64,000 nt of DNA from Rhodospirillales bacterium (GTDB lineage: Bacteria > Pseudomonadota > Alphaproteobacteria > ATCC43930 > CGMCC-115725), in the NCBI GenBank assembly GCA_028288725.1, contig JAQGIC010000074.1, forward strand, positions 1 to 64,000. Reading direction: 5' to 3'. The notes under the pieces were generated by a model that did no database searches, had not been told where the DNA came from, and saw only the letters and a list, made by a program, of their open reading frames with translations. Positions 25,993-35,414 of the stretch are shown here, piece by piece. Position 1 is the stretch's first letter; the number at the start of each line of letters is the position of its first letter. Both the position numbers and the translations under genes were made by a program.

Positions 25993-27480
25993 TCAGAACC
26001 GCGGCAGGTCCGGAAACGCCAGTTCGCCGTGATGGACATGCAGGTGCCCCAGCTCGGCGCAACGGCGCAGCTGCGGGAACACCTTGCCGGGGTTCAGCAG
26101 ATGGTCCGGATCGAAGGCGCATTTGAGCCGCATCTGATGGTCCAGATCCTGCTCGTTAAACATCACCGGCATCAGATCGCGCTTTTCGACGCCCACGCCA
26201 TGCTCGCCGGTCAGCACGCCGCCGACCTCGACGCACAGGCGCAGGATATCGGCGCCGAACCGCTCGCAGCGGTCGAGTTCGCCCGGCTGGTTGGCATCAT
26301 AGAGAATCAGCGGATGCAGATTGCCGTCGCCGGCGTGGAACACGTTCGCGACCCGCAAGCCGTATTGCTGGGACAGCACCTCCATGCGCGCCAGCACCTC
26401 GGACAGGCGGCGGCGCGGGATCGTCCCGTCCATGCAGAGATAATCGGGCGAGATGCGCCCGACCGCCGGAAACGCCGCCTTGCGCCCGGCCCAGAAGCCG
26501 AGCCGCTCCGCCTCGGTCGTGCTGACCCGGCACGAGACCGCGCCACAGTCGCCGGCGATCGCTTCGATGCGCGCCATATAGGCGTCGATCTCGCATTCCG
26601 GCCCGTCCAGTTCGACGATCAGCAGCGCCTCGACATCCAGCGGATAACCGACCCGGACGAAGGCTTCGGCGGCGTGGATCGCCGGTCTGTCCATCATTTC
26701 CATGCCGGCCGGGATGATGCCGCCTGCGATGATCCGGGCGACGCAATCGCCGGCGCTCTCGCTGGTCGGAAAGCCAATCATCATCGCCTTCAGATGCGCC
26801 GGTTTCGCCAGCACCCGCACGGTAACCTCGGTCACCACGCCCAGTAGCCCCTCGGACCCGGTCAGCACGCCCAGCAGGTCATAGCCGCCCGAATCCAGAT
26901 GCTTGCCGCCGATGCGCAGAACGTCGCCGTTCATCAGCACGAATTCGAGCCCCAGCACGTTGTTCGTGGTCAGGCCGTATTTCAGGCAATGCACGCCGCC
27001 CGAATTCTCGGCGATATTGCCGCCGATCGTGCAGGCGATCTGGCTCGACGGATCCGGCGCGTAATAGAAGCCCGCATGCTCGACGGCGCGCGTGATGCCC
27101 AGGTTGGTGACGCCGGGCTGGACCGTGACCGCGCGGTTGGGCAGATCGACCTCGATCACCCGATTGAGCTTGCCGAGCCCGAGCGTGATCGCGTCCGCCA
27201 ACGGCAGCGCGCCGCCGGACAGCGAGGTGCCGGCGCCGCGCGGCACGATCTTGATGCCCTCCTGCTGGCAATAGGCCATGACCGCCGACACTTCGGCGGT
27301 CGAGCCGGGCAGCACGGCGATCAGCGGCGGCTGGCGATAGGCGGTCAGCCCGTCGCTTTCGTAGACGCGACGCTCGTCTTCGTGATCGATCACCGACTCG
27401 GGCTTCAACAGGGTGCGCAGGTGAGCGGCGATCTCGCGCCGACGCGCGACGATGGCGGCATCCGGAGTCGGCATCTTCAT
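25993..27480 (-). CDS. glcD: Glycolate oxidase subunit GlcD (FAD-linked)
   Basis: The 495-residue catalytic flavoprotein of glycolate oxidase. FAD_binding_4 motifs are clear: LIAVLPGSTAEVSAVMAYCQQEGIKIVPRGAGTSLSGGALP, GVTNLGITRAVEHAGFYYAPDPSSQIACTIGGNIAENSGGVHCLKYGLTTNNVLGLEFVLMNGD and the C-terminal VFHAGDGNLHPLILYD ... GGVLTGEHGVGVEKRDLM ... FDPDHLLNPGKVFP with the conserved catalytic histidines. It normally heads a glcDEF operon. Here glcEF lie 4.7 kb downstream on the same strand beyond three genes of the opposite orientation, so a single transcript is unlikely. Confidence 0.94.
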   Translation of the reverse strand: MKMPTPDAAIVARRREIAAHLRTLLKPESVIDHEDERRVYESDGLTAYRQPPLIAVLPGSTAEVSAVMAYCQQEGIKIVPRGAGTSLSGGALPLADAITLGLGKLNRVIEVDLPNRAVTVQPGVTNLGITRAVEHAGFYYAPDPSSQIACTIGGNIAENSGGVHCLKYGLTTNNVLGLEFVLMNGDVLRIGGKHLDSGGYDLLGVLTGSEGLLGVVTEVTVRVLAKPAHLKAMMIGFPTSESAGDCVARIIAGGIIPAGMEMMDRPAIHAAEAFVRVGYPLDVEALLIVELDGPECEIDAYMARIEAIAGDCGAVSCRVSTTEAERLGFWAGRKAAFPAVGRISPDYLCMDGTIPRRRLSEVLARMEVLSQQYGLRVANVFHAGDGNLHPLILYDANQPGELDRCERFGADILRLCVEVGGVLTGEHGVGVEKRDLMPVMFNEQDLDHQMRLKCAFDPDHLLNPGKVFPQLRRCAELGHLHVHHGELAFPDLPRF

Positions 27481-27569
27481 CGGCGGGTCCCATCTCTAAA
27501 GATCAGGGCCGCATGATCTCAGCCAAGGCCTACCGATGGCAAGGTCGGATGTGCCGCACCGAAACGACG

Positions 27570-27601
27570 AAAGGCCGACGGGTGGTGACCCGTCAGCCTT
27601 T
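27570..27601 (-). terminator. Terminator downstream of rpmJ
   Basis: AAAGGC/GCCTTT (27570-27575 with 27596-27601) and GACGGGT/ACCCGTC (27577-27583 with 27588-27594) build a 13-bp stem with one C-A mismatch and a GGTG loop. Read on the minus strand it is followed by TTTCGTCGTTTC. It lies 78 bases past the rpmJ stop and also ahead of the glcD start region. No other feature is evident in 27481-27679. Confidence 0.7.
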
Positions 27602-27679
27602 GGCCTGGAACAGCGGTAGAAGGCTTGATCCCTGATGGGGCGGGGCGCGAACGCGCCCGGCCCGAACGGGACCGCCGGC

Positions 27680-27805
27680 TCAGCCCTGGCGGGCCTTGAA
27701 GCGCGGGTTGGCCTTGTTGATCACGTAGACGCGCCCCTTGCGGCGCACCACGCGGCAGTTCTTGTCCCGCTTCTTCAGCGACTTCAGCGAATTCACGATC
27801 TTCAT
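27680..27805 (-). CDS. rpmJ: 50S ribosomal protein L36
   Basis: A 41-residue, highly basic ribosomal protein: [20 protein letters not shown] then [20 protein letters not shown]. It is the longer, zinc-independent (C-minus) form standard in alphaproteobacteria: only one cysteine remains of the zinc-binding C-x2-C-x12-C-x4-H set. It binds 23S rRNA in the large subunit. The ATG at 27805 gives the universal MKI/V start; an in-frame upstream extension is not part of the gene. It stands alone, as is usual for this L36 type, with a hairpin terminator downstream. Confidence 0.96.
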   Translation of the reverse strand: MKIVNSLKSLKKRDKNCRVVRRKGRVYVINKANPRFKARQG

Positions 27806-27937
27806 GACGAGCCCTGGCGATGCGGCATGGATAACTTGGAAGCCGCGGAACCTATGGTAAGCCCCGCCCCCTGTCAATCCACCGTTACCCTCTTTCGACG
27901 CAAAGCCCGCCTGCGCGCACGGCAGGGACGGCTGAAC

Positions 27938-28915
27938 TCACGAAATCGCGCCATAGGTCGACACCGCATAGAAGCGATAGACCCGTAGCACGCCGCCGTG
28001 GACCGCTGCCATGCGGGTCATCCACAGATCGCCCTCTTCGGCAATTGCCGTCTGGTTGCCGCGCGTCATCAGCTTCACATCGTAATTTTCGACGAACTGG
28101 GCCCAGCCCTGGTTCACGTGCTGCACGTACAGGTCGGTATGATCCTCGGTGATGCGAACGTCGAAGCCGCTTGCGGTCAGGCAATCGGTATATTGCTTGA
28201 TGGTCCAGGGCACGGGTGGGTACCGCTCGATGGTGCGCAGGGCTTCGAGGTTCTTGTCTTCCAGGTCGCCGTCGTCGGACAGCACGAAATCGACGAAGCT
28301 GAACTGACCGCGCGCCTTGAGCGCCTTGCCGATCTCGCGAAACAGCCGCTCCTTGGCCACGACCGACACGGTCAGATATTCGGCATAGGCGCAGTCGAAG
28401 GCGTGGGATTTCAGCTCGACCGTTTCCGGGTCATAGGCCGTGACCGGCACCTTCTTGCTCAAGCCAGCGTCGATCGACATGGAATGACCCCGCTTGGCGA
28501 TCTCGGGCGCCCGCTCCATCGCGGTGATATAGACGTCGAAGAAGTGCGAAACATGCCGGGACGGACCGCCCAGACCCGCCGTCAGATCGAGCAGGCTCAT
28601 CGCCGGATTGACGCCGAACGGCTTCACCATCGTCATCACATAGTCGACGCCGCCCGGCACCAGGAAGCCCGGCCCCCAGATCTTCTGCGACAGTGCCAGA
28701 CGGTCCACCGGCTCCTCGGCGATATCGACCGTGTCCTCGACGACAATCTCGGGTTCCTGACGCGCGACCGCATGCGGATCGTAGCCGTACCACCAGAAGC
28801 GGAGGCGATGGAACATGACGTCGTCGGCACGGTCCAGCACCGCGTCGAACCGGGCGTGAGAGAGGGGATTTTTCAAAAGCACCGAACGGACACCCGCATT
28901 GCCGGGCGCCAGCAT
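27938..28915 (-). CDS. Class I SAM-dependent methyltransferase
   Basis: A 325-residue cytosolic protein. Motif I of the Rossmann methyltransferases is seen in MSLLDLTAGLGGPSRHVSHFFDVYITAMERAPEIA, followed by an acidic motif and KERLFREIGKALKARGQFSFVDFVLSDDG (post-motif strand and helix). The first ~100 residues (FHRLRFWWYGYDP ... LSQKIWGPGFLVPGGVDYV) resemble small-molecule methyltransferases of the sterol/quinone type, as does the WTIKQYTDCLTASGFDVRITED block. The substrate is unknown. The true start may be a later codon, since the first residues are not conserved-looking. A sensor kinase gene lies just upstream on the same strand. Confidence 0.8.
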   Translation of the reverse strand: MLAPGNAGVRSVLLKNPLSHARFDAVLDRADDVMFHRLRFWWYGYDPHAVARQEPEIVVEDTVDIAEEPVDRLALSQKIWGPGFLVPGGVDYVMTMVKPFGVNPAMSLLDLTAGLGGPSRHVSHFFDVYITAMERAPEIAKRGHSMSIDAGLSKKVPVTAYDPETVELKSHAFDCAYAEYLTVSVVAKERLFREIGKALKARGQFSFVDFVLSDDGDLEDKNLEALRTIERYPPVPWTIKQYTDCLTASGFDVRITEDHTDLYVQHVNQGWAQFVENYDVKLMTRGNQTAIAEEGDLWMTRMAAVHGGVLRVYRFYAVSTYGAIS

Positions 28916-28931
28916 ACCCGGAAAATGCCCA

Positions 28932-31187
28932 TCATGCGCCTGCCGAGATGCCTTGGCGCCGGGACGTCTCGTTCAGCACCCGGGTCGGCGGGAACCAAAG
29001 CGTCACGATTGTGCCTTCGCCGATCGTGCTGGCGATGTCGAGGTGACCCTCGTGCAGCCGCATCTGGGCGTCGGTGATGGCGAGCCCCAGACCGGAGCCC
29101 TGATATTTACGCGACAGATGATTCTCGACCTGCCGGAACGGCTCGCGCACCAGCGCCAGATCGCCCGTCTCGATGCCGATACCGGTATCGTTCACCTCGA
29201 TCCGCAGCCAGCCGGACCGCTCGCCGCCCGCCGGCTCGATCCGGGCGCCGACCGTAACCGTCCCGCCCTCGGGCGTGAACTTGACCGCGTTCGACAGCAG
29301 ATTGAGCACCATCTGCCGAACCTTGAGGATGTCGAGCCAGCAATATGGCAGGTCTGGCTGGTAATCCTTGCGCAGCGTCAGCGCACCCTGCGCCGCGCGG
29401 GGCGCCATGACCGAGATCTGGCTGTCGATCAGCTCGACCAGATCGACCGTCTCCTCCCGCAACTCGGTGTGCCCCGCTTCGATCTTCGACAGATCGAGCA
29501 CGTCGTTGATGACCTCGAGCAGATGGGCGCCGGACCCCCTGATATCCTCGACATATTCAGTCTGCTTGCCGTTGAGCGGACCGAATACCTGGAGCTTCAG
29601 CAATTCGGCGAAGCCGATCACCGCGTTGAGCGGGGTGCGCAGTTCGTGACTCATGTTGGCGAGGAACTGGCTCTTGGCCCGGTTGGCGACCTCTGCGCGG
29701 TCGCGTGCGGCCGCGAGATCCCCTGCCAGCTTGGTCACGTCGTCCGTCTGCCGCTGCGCCTCGGCCCGGGCGTCCTCCAGGGCGTCGATCGTCCTGGTCA
29801 GCTGATCTTCGTTCTGCCGGAGGCGCTCCTGATGCTCTTTCGCCCGCGTGATGTCCGTGCGCACGCCGACCGTGCCGCCGCCGGAGGTCCGCTGTTCGGA
29901 AATCCGGAGCCAATGGCCGTTGGCCAGCTGGCCCTCGACCATGGTACCGACGATGCCGCGATGCTCGACGAGTTTAGACGCAAGCCAGCCGTCGATATCG
30001 TCGGCCGGCACGTCCGGATATTCGCCCCGTTCCGCGCCGACGCGCATGATCTGCTCCAGCGTCGCGCCCGGCACCATGGCATGGGCGCTTCGCGCATAGA
30101 TCTCGCGGAACCGGCTGTTGCACATGATCAGACGCTCATCGGCATCGAACAGCACGAAGCCCTCGCTCAGATGTTCGAGCGCGTCCTGCAGCAGGGCCTG
30201 GGCGCGCCGCTGCCGGCGCAGCAGCGCCACCAGCATCAGGGTGAACCCGGCGCAGCCGACGGTGCCGGTCAGGAACACGAAGGCGAGAACCCGCGCCTCC
30301 TCGTTCCAGGCGGCGAGCGCTGCCGGCAGATCGATGCTGGCCCGGACCACGAGCGGCCGAAGCGGCACGGCCTTCGACGAGATGATGGCCCGGATACCGT
30401 CCATCGGATCGGTTTCGACGACCGTCGCCATCGCTTGCGAAACAACCTTCGTCAGATGGTCCGCGGTCAACAGCCGTTCGCCGATCTTGCCGTCGGTCGG
30501 CGGATCGTTCGCCAGCAGGGTCCCGTCGGCGGCATAGAGGCTGATCTTGGTCGCCTTGCCGGCGTCGAGCTTGTCGTAGAAATCCCTGAAGGTTTCGATC
30601 GGCACCTCCGCCGCGATCCGCCCGACGAAAGATCCGTCGCGCAAACTGATCGGCCGGCTCACGAAGATCGACCAGCTTTCCGTCACCGGCGAGCGCGCGG
30701 GCCGGCCGATGAACATGGCCTGGGCATCCGGCCCGCTGTCGTGCCCCTGCGCGAAATCGCGCTCGGCCAGCGAGCGCGGTTTACGCAGGGTCGAGGCCGA
30801 ATCATTGACCTGAAACCCGCGCCCGTCGATCAGCAGGATGTCTCTGACCGAGAAATTCTGATCGTCGAACAGCCGCAGCAGGTCGTGGACGGCCGGACCC
30901 TGGAGCGGCGGATCTCCCGGCATCTTGTCGAGCGCTTCGGCCACCGCCGACAGCATCGCATCGATCGACAGCACCGTGCGCGCGGTCGCCGTTTCGGCCG
31001 CCACCGCCAGGCTGCGCGTGGTGGCGACCGAGCTGTCGAGCGCGCCACGGCGGCTGCGGTCGAGCGTGAAGGCCAGCACGGCACCGAAGGCCAGCACCGC
31101 CAGGATGCCGAAGCCGATGATGGCGGCCTCCAGATCGAGCCAGCGATGGGCGCCGTGCCAGGCCCGCGACTTGTCGGTAGCACTCAT
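28932..31187 (-). CDS. Hybrid-free sensor histidine kinase with extracytoplasmic and PAS domains
   Basis: A 751-residue inner-membrane kinase. Two membrane segments (about residues 19-43 and 297-320) flank a ~250-residue periplasmic domain of double-Cache character. A PAS domain follows ([32 protein letters not shown]), then a coiled coil, the HisKA box [23 protein letters not shown] with phospho-acceptor H514, and a HATPase_c domain ([32 protein letters not shown]). No receiver domain and no response regulator lie nearby. ATG 31187 overlaps the stop of the TRAP-type binding protein as ATGA, so the two are made together and the binding protein is a plausible ligand-presenting partner. Confidence 0.9.
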   Translation of the reverse strand: MSATDKSRAWHGAHRWLDLEAAIIGFGILAVLAFGAVLAFTLDRSRRGALDSSVATTRSLAVAAETATARTVLSIDAMLSAVAEALDKMPGDPPLQGPAVHDLLRLFDDQNFSVRDILLIDGRGFQVNDSASTLRKPRSLAERDFAQGHDSGPDAQAMFIGRPARSPVTESWSIFVSRPISLRDGSFVGRIAAEVPIETFRDFYDKLDAGKATKISLYAADGTLLANDPPTDGKIGERLLTADHLTKVVSQAMATVVETDPMDGIRAIISSKAVPLRPLVVRASIDLPAALAAWNEEARVLAFVFLTGTVGCAGFTLMLVALLRRQRRAQALLQDALEHLSEGFVLFDADERLIMCNSRFREIYARSAHAMVPGATLEQIMRVGAERGEYPDVPADDIDGWLASKLVEHRGIVGTMVEGQLANGHWLRISEQRTSGGGTVGVRTDITRAKEHQERLRQNEDQLTRTIDALEDARAEAQRQTDDVTKLAGDLAAARDRAEVANRAKSQFLANMSHELRTPLNAVIGFAELLKLQVFGPLNGKQTEYVEDIRGSGAHLLEVINDVLDLSKIEAGHTELREETVDLVELIDSQISVMAPRAAQGALTLRKDYQPDLPYCWLDILKVRQMVLNLLSNAVKFTPEGGTVTVGARIEPAGGERSGWLRIEVNDTGIGIETGDLALVREPFRQVENHLSRKYQGSGLGLAITDAQMRLHEGHLDIASTIGEGTIVTLWFPPTRVLNETSRRQGISAGA

Positions 31188-32245
31188 TCTGGGGGCGCCT
31201 CGGCGATCAGGCCCATCCGGACGCCGACGGTCCGGTTCCATTCGGCGGCACATTCCTCGCCGCACCGCGCTGCCCATTTCGGCAGGATGACCGTCCGCAG
31301 AATTCGGTCGAGCAAGGCGCGATCGGACGGGGCCGCCTCGACCAGCACCATGTCGCCCTTGGTCCCGTTGGGACAATCGCCATGCCCGGTGTCGCACGCC
31401 AGACCCTCGATCGTCGCAGTCTCGGTCCGGGTCCAGAAGCTTCGTTCCAGATCGGCCATCTCGCGGGTCATGAAATCCCGCACCTCGGGGTTCAGCCCCA
31501 GCCAGGTTGCCCGATTCGCGACCACGATCTGAACGCCCCAATTGATCGCCAGCGCATGCACGTAGTGGGTAACACTGGGCAGGCCGATCGAGTTGCCGGT
31601 CAAAGTCCCGGTGATCGTGCAGTCGACGGTGTTGTTCAGGAGCGCTGTCCGGATTTCCGCGAACGGCAGCACGGTCCCGCGCGCGCCCAGCGCGCTCATC
31701 AACCCGGCCTGGGCGCCGCTCGCGACCCGAATGTTCCGGCCGGCCAGATCGGACAGGCGTTCGAACCGCTCCTTGCAGAACAGCACCTGCGCCGGATAGC
31801 TGACCATGGCCAGCGGTTCCAGCCGGTAGCGCGTGCGGTAGAGCTCGGTCAGGATCGGACGATAGGCCGCCAGATTGGCCTTCATCGTCTCGATCGAGGG
31901 GTTGAGGCCCGGAAGATCGGGGGCGTTCGCTTCGGGATCTTCACTGGAAATCAGCGAGAGGGGCACCGTCAGGAAGCTGATGACGCCGAGCCGCGCCATC
32001 TGCAGGGCTTCGACGCCCTTCAGCCCGGCTTGGTCGAACGGCGTCACCTCCGCGGTGATTCGACCGCCGGAATCGGCCGCGAGCTGATGCGTCCAGAACG
32101 GCTCTTCGACATCGCGGTATTGCGCCGTGCCGCCCAGCGACCCCATGACGGTCAGGTGGGTGACGGGCAGCTCAGCCGCCTGCGCGCCTGACAGCGCGAG
32201 CATCGCCTGCATCAGGATCCCGAAACCTGCACCGCTCGATTTCAT
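31184..32245 (-). CDS. TRAP-type (DctP family) periplasmic solute-binding protein
   Basis: A 353-residue secreted receptor. It has a signal peptide ending near AQAAEL and the DctP fold pattern: [103 protein letters not shown] and [15 protein letters not shown]. The conserved arginine (here NIRVASG) binds carboxylates in this family. No DctQ/DctM permease genes are present; instead the stop overlaps a histidine kinase start. This argues for a sensory role, as known for some TRAP binding proteins that feed two-component systems. ATG 32245 is chosen because the signal peptide begins there. Confidence 0.85.
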   Translation of the reverse strand: MKSSGAGFGILMQAMLALSGAQAAELPVTHLTVMGSLGGTAQYRDVEEPFWTHQLAADSGGRITAEVTPFDQAGLKGVEALQMARLGVISFLTVPLSLISSEDPEANAPDLPGLNPSIETMKANLAAYRPILTELYRTRYRLEPLAMVSYPAQVLFCKERFERLSDLAGRNIRVASGAQAGLMSALGARGTVLPFAEIRTALLNNTVDCTITGTLTGNSIGLPSVTHYVHALAINWGVQIVVANRATWLGLNPEVRDFMTREMADLERSFWTRTETATIEGLACDTGHGDCPNGTKGDMVLVEAAPSDRALLDRILRTVILPKWAARCGEECAAEWNRTVGVRMGLIAEAPPE

Positions 32246-32350
32246 CACCGCCGCCCCTTTCAGGACCGTGACTGCCCGATCGGGCGCGATCGCCGCCGAC
32301 GCGAGAGATCGCACCAAGAATGTTCGATGTTTAGCAAAGCGATGAAGTCC

Positions 32351-32365
32351 GGGCTTTACAAGCCC
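32351..32365. promoter_or_regulatory. Small palindrome in the divergent promoter region
   Basis: GGGCTT (32351-32356) and AAGCCC (32360-32365) are separated by three bases. The site is the only evident dyad in the 207-bp region between the divergent binding-protein genes (32246-32452) and may be an operator. The evidence is position and symmetry only. Confidence 0.35.
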
Positions 32366-32452
32366 TAAACGCGCGCGCTGCCCATTGCGCCGCCACGAAC
32401 CGGGTCGCAATCTGTCGGACGGAAAATCATTGCGCAAGGGGGCGGACGACGA

Positions 32453-33691
32453 ATGAAGGCGCGATTGCCGGTGCTGGTCGCCCTCGGCCTCGTCGCGATG
32501 GCCGGCCCGTCGCCGGCCGGAACCGATCCGGCCGCGGCATCGGACGGGGTGGCATCGGACGGAGCGGCGCCGGTCCGGATCGGCATCCTGACCGATGAGG
32601 CCGGCCCCTATGCCGAGAACGGCGGCCTCGGCAATGTGGCGGCGGCACGGCTTGCCATCGCCGATTATGGCGGCCGGGTGCTGGGGCGGCCGATCGCCTT
32701 GCAGGATGCCGATCACAAGAACGATCCGGCCGTCGGTGCCGCCATCCTGAAAGGCTGGTTCGACCAGGCGGGCGTCGATGTCGTCGCCGGCCTGTCGACC
32801 TCCAGCGTGGCGCTGGCCGCCCAGGAAATCGCCAGAACCCGCGACAAGACGCTGCTGATCGCCGGCGCGCCCGATTCCGATCTGACCGGCAAAGCCTGCT
32901 CGGCGACCTCATCGCATTGGGCCGAGGATACCTATGCGCTCGCCCGCGCCACGACCGAGGCCGTCGTGCAGAGCGGCGGCGACAGCTGGTTCTTTCTGAC
33001 GGTCGACTACGCCTTCGGCGTCGCCATGGAGCGGGACGCGATCACGGCCGTGAGGAGCCAGGGCGCCCTGGTGCTGGGTCGGGTCCGCCATCCGCTCGCG
33101 ACCACCGACTTTTCGTCGTATCTGGCGTCGGCCAGGGCATCCCAGGCCAAGGTCGTCGCCCTCGCCAATGCCGGCACCGACACGATCGCCGCGATCAAGC
33201 AGGCCAATGGCCCCGGCGCGCTGACGGCGAAGCAGTCGTTGGCGGGCCTGCTGGTCTATATCACCGACATCAACGCCATCGGCCTCGCCGCAGCACAGCG
33301 GCTCTACGTAACCGAGGGCTTCTACTGGGATCAGAACGACCAGGCCCGCGCCTTCGCCCGACGCTTCAACGAGGCGGCCCATCATATGCCGACGAAGCAG
33401 CAGGCGGCGACCTATGCCTCGATCATCCATTATCTGAAGGCGGCCGATGCCGCAGGCACGATCGACGCCCAGGCTGTCAATGCCAAGATGCGCGCGATGC
33501 CGGTCGATTTCTTCGGCCGCGCCGGCTCGATCCGCCCGGATGGCCGCGTGCTCTACGACCTGACGCTCTACCAGGTGAAAAGCCCGGACGAGTCCCAATA
33601 TGCCTGGGACTATTACAAGAAAGTCCGCGACATCCCGGCGGCGACCGCGTTTCGCCCCTCGGCCGAGGGCGACTGCCCGCTGGTCAAATAG
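32453..33691 (+). CDS. Branched-chain amino-acid-type (LivJ-like) ABC solute-binding protein
   Basis: A 412-residue periplasmic protein with a signal peptide (residues 1-22) and the Peripla_BP_6 pattern: VRIGILTDEAGPYAENGGLGNVAAARLAIADYGGRVLGRPIALQDADHKNDPAVGAAI, a GLSTSSVALAAQEIA hinge-proximal loop and DSWFFLTVDYAFGVAMERD. Four cysteines are scattered, as in relatives. No LivHMGF permease genes accompany it. Solitary members often bind aromatic or aliphatic acids. It is divergent from the TRAP-type receptor and kinase, suggesting a shared signalling or uptake task. The ligand is unknown. Confidence 0.87.
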   Translation: MKARLPVLVALGLVAMAGPSPAGTDPAAASDGVASDGAAPVRIGILTDEAGPYAENGGLGNVAAARLAIADYGGRVLGRPIALQDADHKNDPAVGAAILKGWFDQAGVDVVAGLSTSSVALAAQEIARTRDKTLLIAGAPDSDLTGKACSATSSHWAEDTYALARATTEAVVQSGGDSWFFLTVDYAFGVAMERDAITAVRSQGALVLGRVRHPLATTDFSSYLASARASQAKVVALANAGTDTIAAIKQANGPGALTAKQSLAGLLVYITDINAIGLAAAQRLYVTEGFYWDQNDQARAFARRFNEAAHHMPTKQQAATYASIIHYLKAADAAGTIDAQAVNAKMRAMPVDFFGRAGSIRPDGRVLYDLTLYQVKSPDESQYAWDYYKKVRDIPAATAFRPSAEGDCPLVK

Positions 33692-33765
33692 CGCCATAAA
33701 CCGCGCTCGACATTGCGGCCCCCTTGCAGTTGAATTCGACCGCAAGGGGCTTTGATGAGAATCGG

Positions 33766-34461
33766 ATGATGGCCAATTCGCTGGAAATCGGTGACGACGA
33801 CGTGACGGACGCGCTAGCCGCGCTGGAGCGGTCGCTCGGCTTTCAGTTCGATGAGGACGAACTGACAAGATGCCGGACCGTCGGGGACATCCATCGCATC
33901 ATCTCGCGGCAATTAGCCGGTACCGGCGGCGAGGCCTGCGCCAACGCGCTGGCCTTCTACCGTCTTCGTCGTGCCCTGGCGCCGCATGCCGGCGGCGAAA
34001 AGCTCAGGCCATCCCATGTTCTGGCCGAGTTGATCGCCGGTTCGCCCAAGCAGGTCGTCAAGCAGTTAGAACTCGAAACCGGCCTTCACTTACCGCCGCT
34101 CGCGAGTTCCTGGCTCGGGAAAGCCGCCTTTTCGACCGCTGCGATCGCGCTGCTGAGCATCATTCCGGTCCACATGCTCTATCCGGGCTGGACGCTGCTT
34201 GCGATCGCCCTCATCCCGGCATCGATCTGGGTCCTGTCGGTCGATCCCGGCCGATTTGCCAAAGACTGCCGGACGCTGGGAGATCTCACCAAGAAGGTTG
34301 TCTCCCTGAATTTCGGCCATTTTCTGGAAGCCGGCGCCCGACCGCGCCCGAGTGATCAATGGGAAGTGCTCACCGAGATATTGTCGAAATACACCGCAGT
34401 TCCAAGGACCGACATGAGACCGGAAATGTTGGTCCTGCCCGCCAAGCGCTACGCCGCCTAA
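33766..34461 (+). CDS. Hypothetical membrane protein with an acyl-carrier-like N-terminal domain
   Basis: A 231-residue protein with two parts. Residues ~8-50 (DDVTDALAALERSLGFQFDEDELTRCRTVGDIHRIISRQL) follow the helix pattern of acyl-carrier proteins, but the phosphopantetheine serine motif is absent, so it is ACP-like at most. After a conserved AFYRLRRALAPH segment come two hydrophobic helices (TAAIALLSIIPVHMLYPGWTLLAIALIPASIWVL) and a soluble tail. I recognise the layout from uncharacterised proteobacterial proteins but not a function. Two tandem ATG codons (33766, 33769) are both possible. It is convergent with the SDR at 34493. Confidence 0.65.
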   Translation: MMANSLEIGDDDVTDALAALERSLGFQFDEDELTRCRTVGDIHRIISRQLAGTGGEACANALAFYRLRRALAPHAGGEKLRPSHVLAELIAGSPKQVVKQLELETGLHLPPLASSWLGKAAFSTAAIALLSIIPVHMLYPGWTLLAIALIPASIWVLSVDPGRFAKDCRTLGDLTKKVVSLNFGHFLEAGARPRPSDQWEVLTEILSKYTAVPRTDMRPEMLVLPAKRYAA

Positions 34462-34489
34462 AGGCCCGAACGGACCCTCAGGCGGCGTA
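34450..34489. terminator. Hairpin between convergent genes
   Basis: TACGCCGCCT (34450-34459) pairs perfectly with AGGCGGCGTA (34480-34489) across a 20-base loop. The left arm includes the last codons of the ACP-like membrane protein gene. Position between convergent genes suggests a shared terminator. Confidence 0.5.
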
Positions 34490-34492
34490 CAA

Positions 34493-35392
34493 TCAGCCGA
34501 TGACCCGCGGCTGCAGGATATCCGCCAGCCCGATGCGGCGCAGCAGTTCGGCGCGGACACGGTCGGCCATGCCGTTGACGATCTCAGCCCCGTCCTGGGA
34601 CGGGTCGATATGGACCCGGAACGGCCGCCTGCCGAACGGGGTGTCGACCACGCGGACGATGGCGTCGGCGACCGTGCCGGCATCGGCATCTTCCGGCTCG
34701 AGCGAGGCCAGGCCTTTCAACGCGACATCCGGCATGCCCGCCGTCGGGCCAAGGTCATATTCCGCGGCCCGGGCCTCGTCCGCCGGCTTGCCGGCATGGA
34801 CGAAGTGGTTGGTGCCTTTGGTGAAGGGGCCGGGCACGATGATCGAGGTCTCGATGCCCCAGCGCGCCAATTCGCCGGCATAGGTCACCGCCAGGGAATC
34901 CATCGCCGCCTTGGCCGCGAAATAGGGGGCCAGATAGGGCGGCGTACCGCCGCGGGCGCTGCTGGACGTGACCCACAGCACCAGGCCCCTGCCCTGTCTG
35001 CGCAACTGCGGCAGCGCCGCGCGGTTGACCCGCTGAGTGCTGAGCACGTTGATGTCGTAGAGCTGCGCGAACTGTTCCGGCGTGAAGGCCTCGGCCGGCC
35101 CGAACGACATATGGCCGGCATTATGGACGACCACGTCGAGCCGGCCGTGATCGGCGACCAGCTTAGCGATGGCCGCGTCGGCCGACCCCTGGGCGGCGAC
35201 GTCCAGCTCGACCGTTCTGAGATCGACGCCATGCTCCTTGGCATAGGCCAAGACCGAGGCGACCTGCGGCGCGTTGCGCCCCTCGGTCTCGCGCATGCTG
35301 GCATAGACCGTATGGCCGGCATGGGCGAGCGCCTTGGAGGCCAGGAGACCGAAGCCGCTCGAGGCCCCGGTGACGAGGATGATGTCTTTCAT
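34493..35392 (-). CDS. Short-chain dehydrogenase/reductase (SDR)
   Basis: A 299-residue SDR with the cofactor motif TGASSGFG (residues 8-15), HNAGHMSFG, the serine in WVTSSSARGG and the Y-F-A-A-K catalytic pair. It is longer than the classical 250 residues owing to a C-terminal extension with a PEDADAGTVADAIVRVVDTPFGRRPFRVHIDPSQDGAEIV block typical of the 'SDR family oxidoreductase' group that regulators of the LysR type often control. It follows the second SDR (36155-35415) by 22 bases and is read in the same direction, so the two form an operon. Confidence 0.88.
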   Translation of the reverse strand: MKDIILVTGASSGFGLLASKALAHAGHTVYASMRETEGRNAPQVASVLAYAKEHGVDLRTVELDVAAQGSADAAIAKLVADHGRLDVVVHNAGHMSFGPAEAFTPEQFAQLYDINVLSTQRVNRAALPQLRRQGRGLVLWVTSSSARGGTPPYLAPYFAAKAAMDSLAVTYAGELARWGIETSIIVPGPFTKGTNHFVHAGKPADEARAAEYDLGPTAGMPDVALKGLASLEPEDADAGTVADAIVRVVDTPFGRRPFRVHIDPSQDGAEIVNGMADRVRAELLRRIGLADILQPRVIG

Positions 35393-35414
35393 GATCCGTT
35401 CCTTACTCTTTCGC

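Noticed and set aside
28899-31532. A plus-strand open frame of about 880 codons
   Set aside because: It is antisense to the histidine kinase, where all catalytic boxes are intact on the minus strand.
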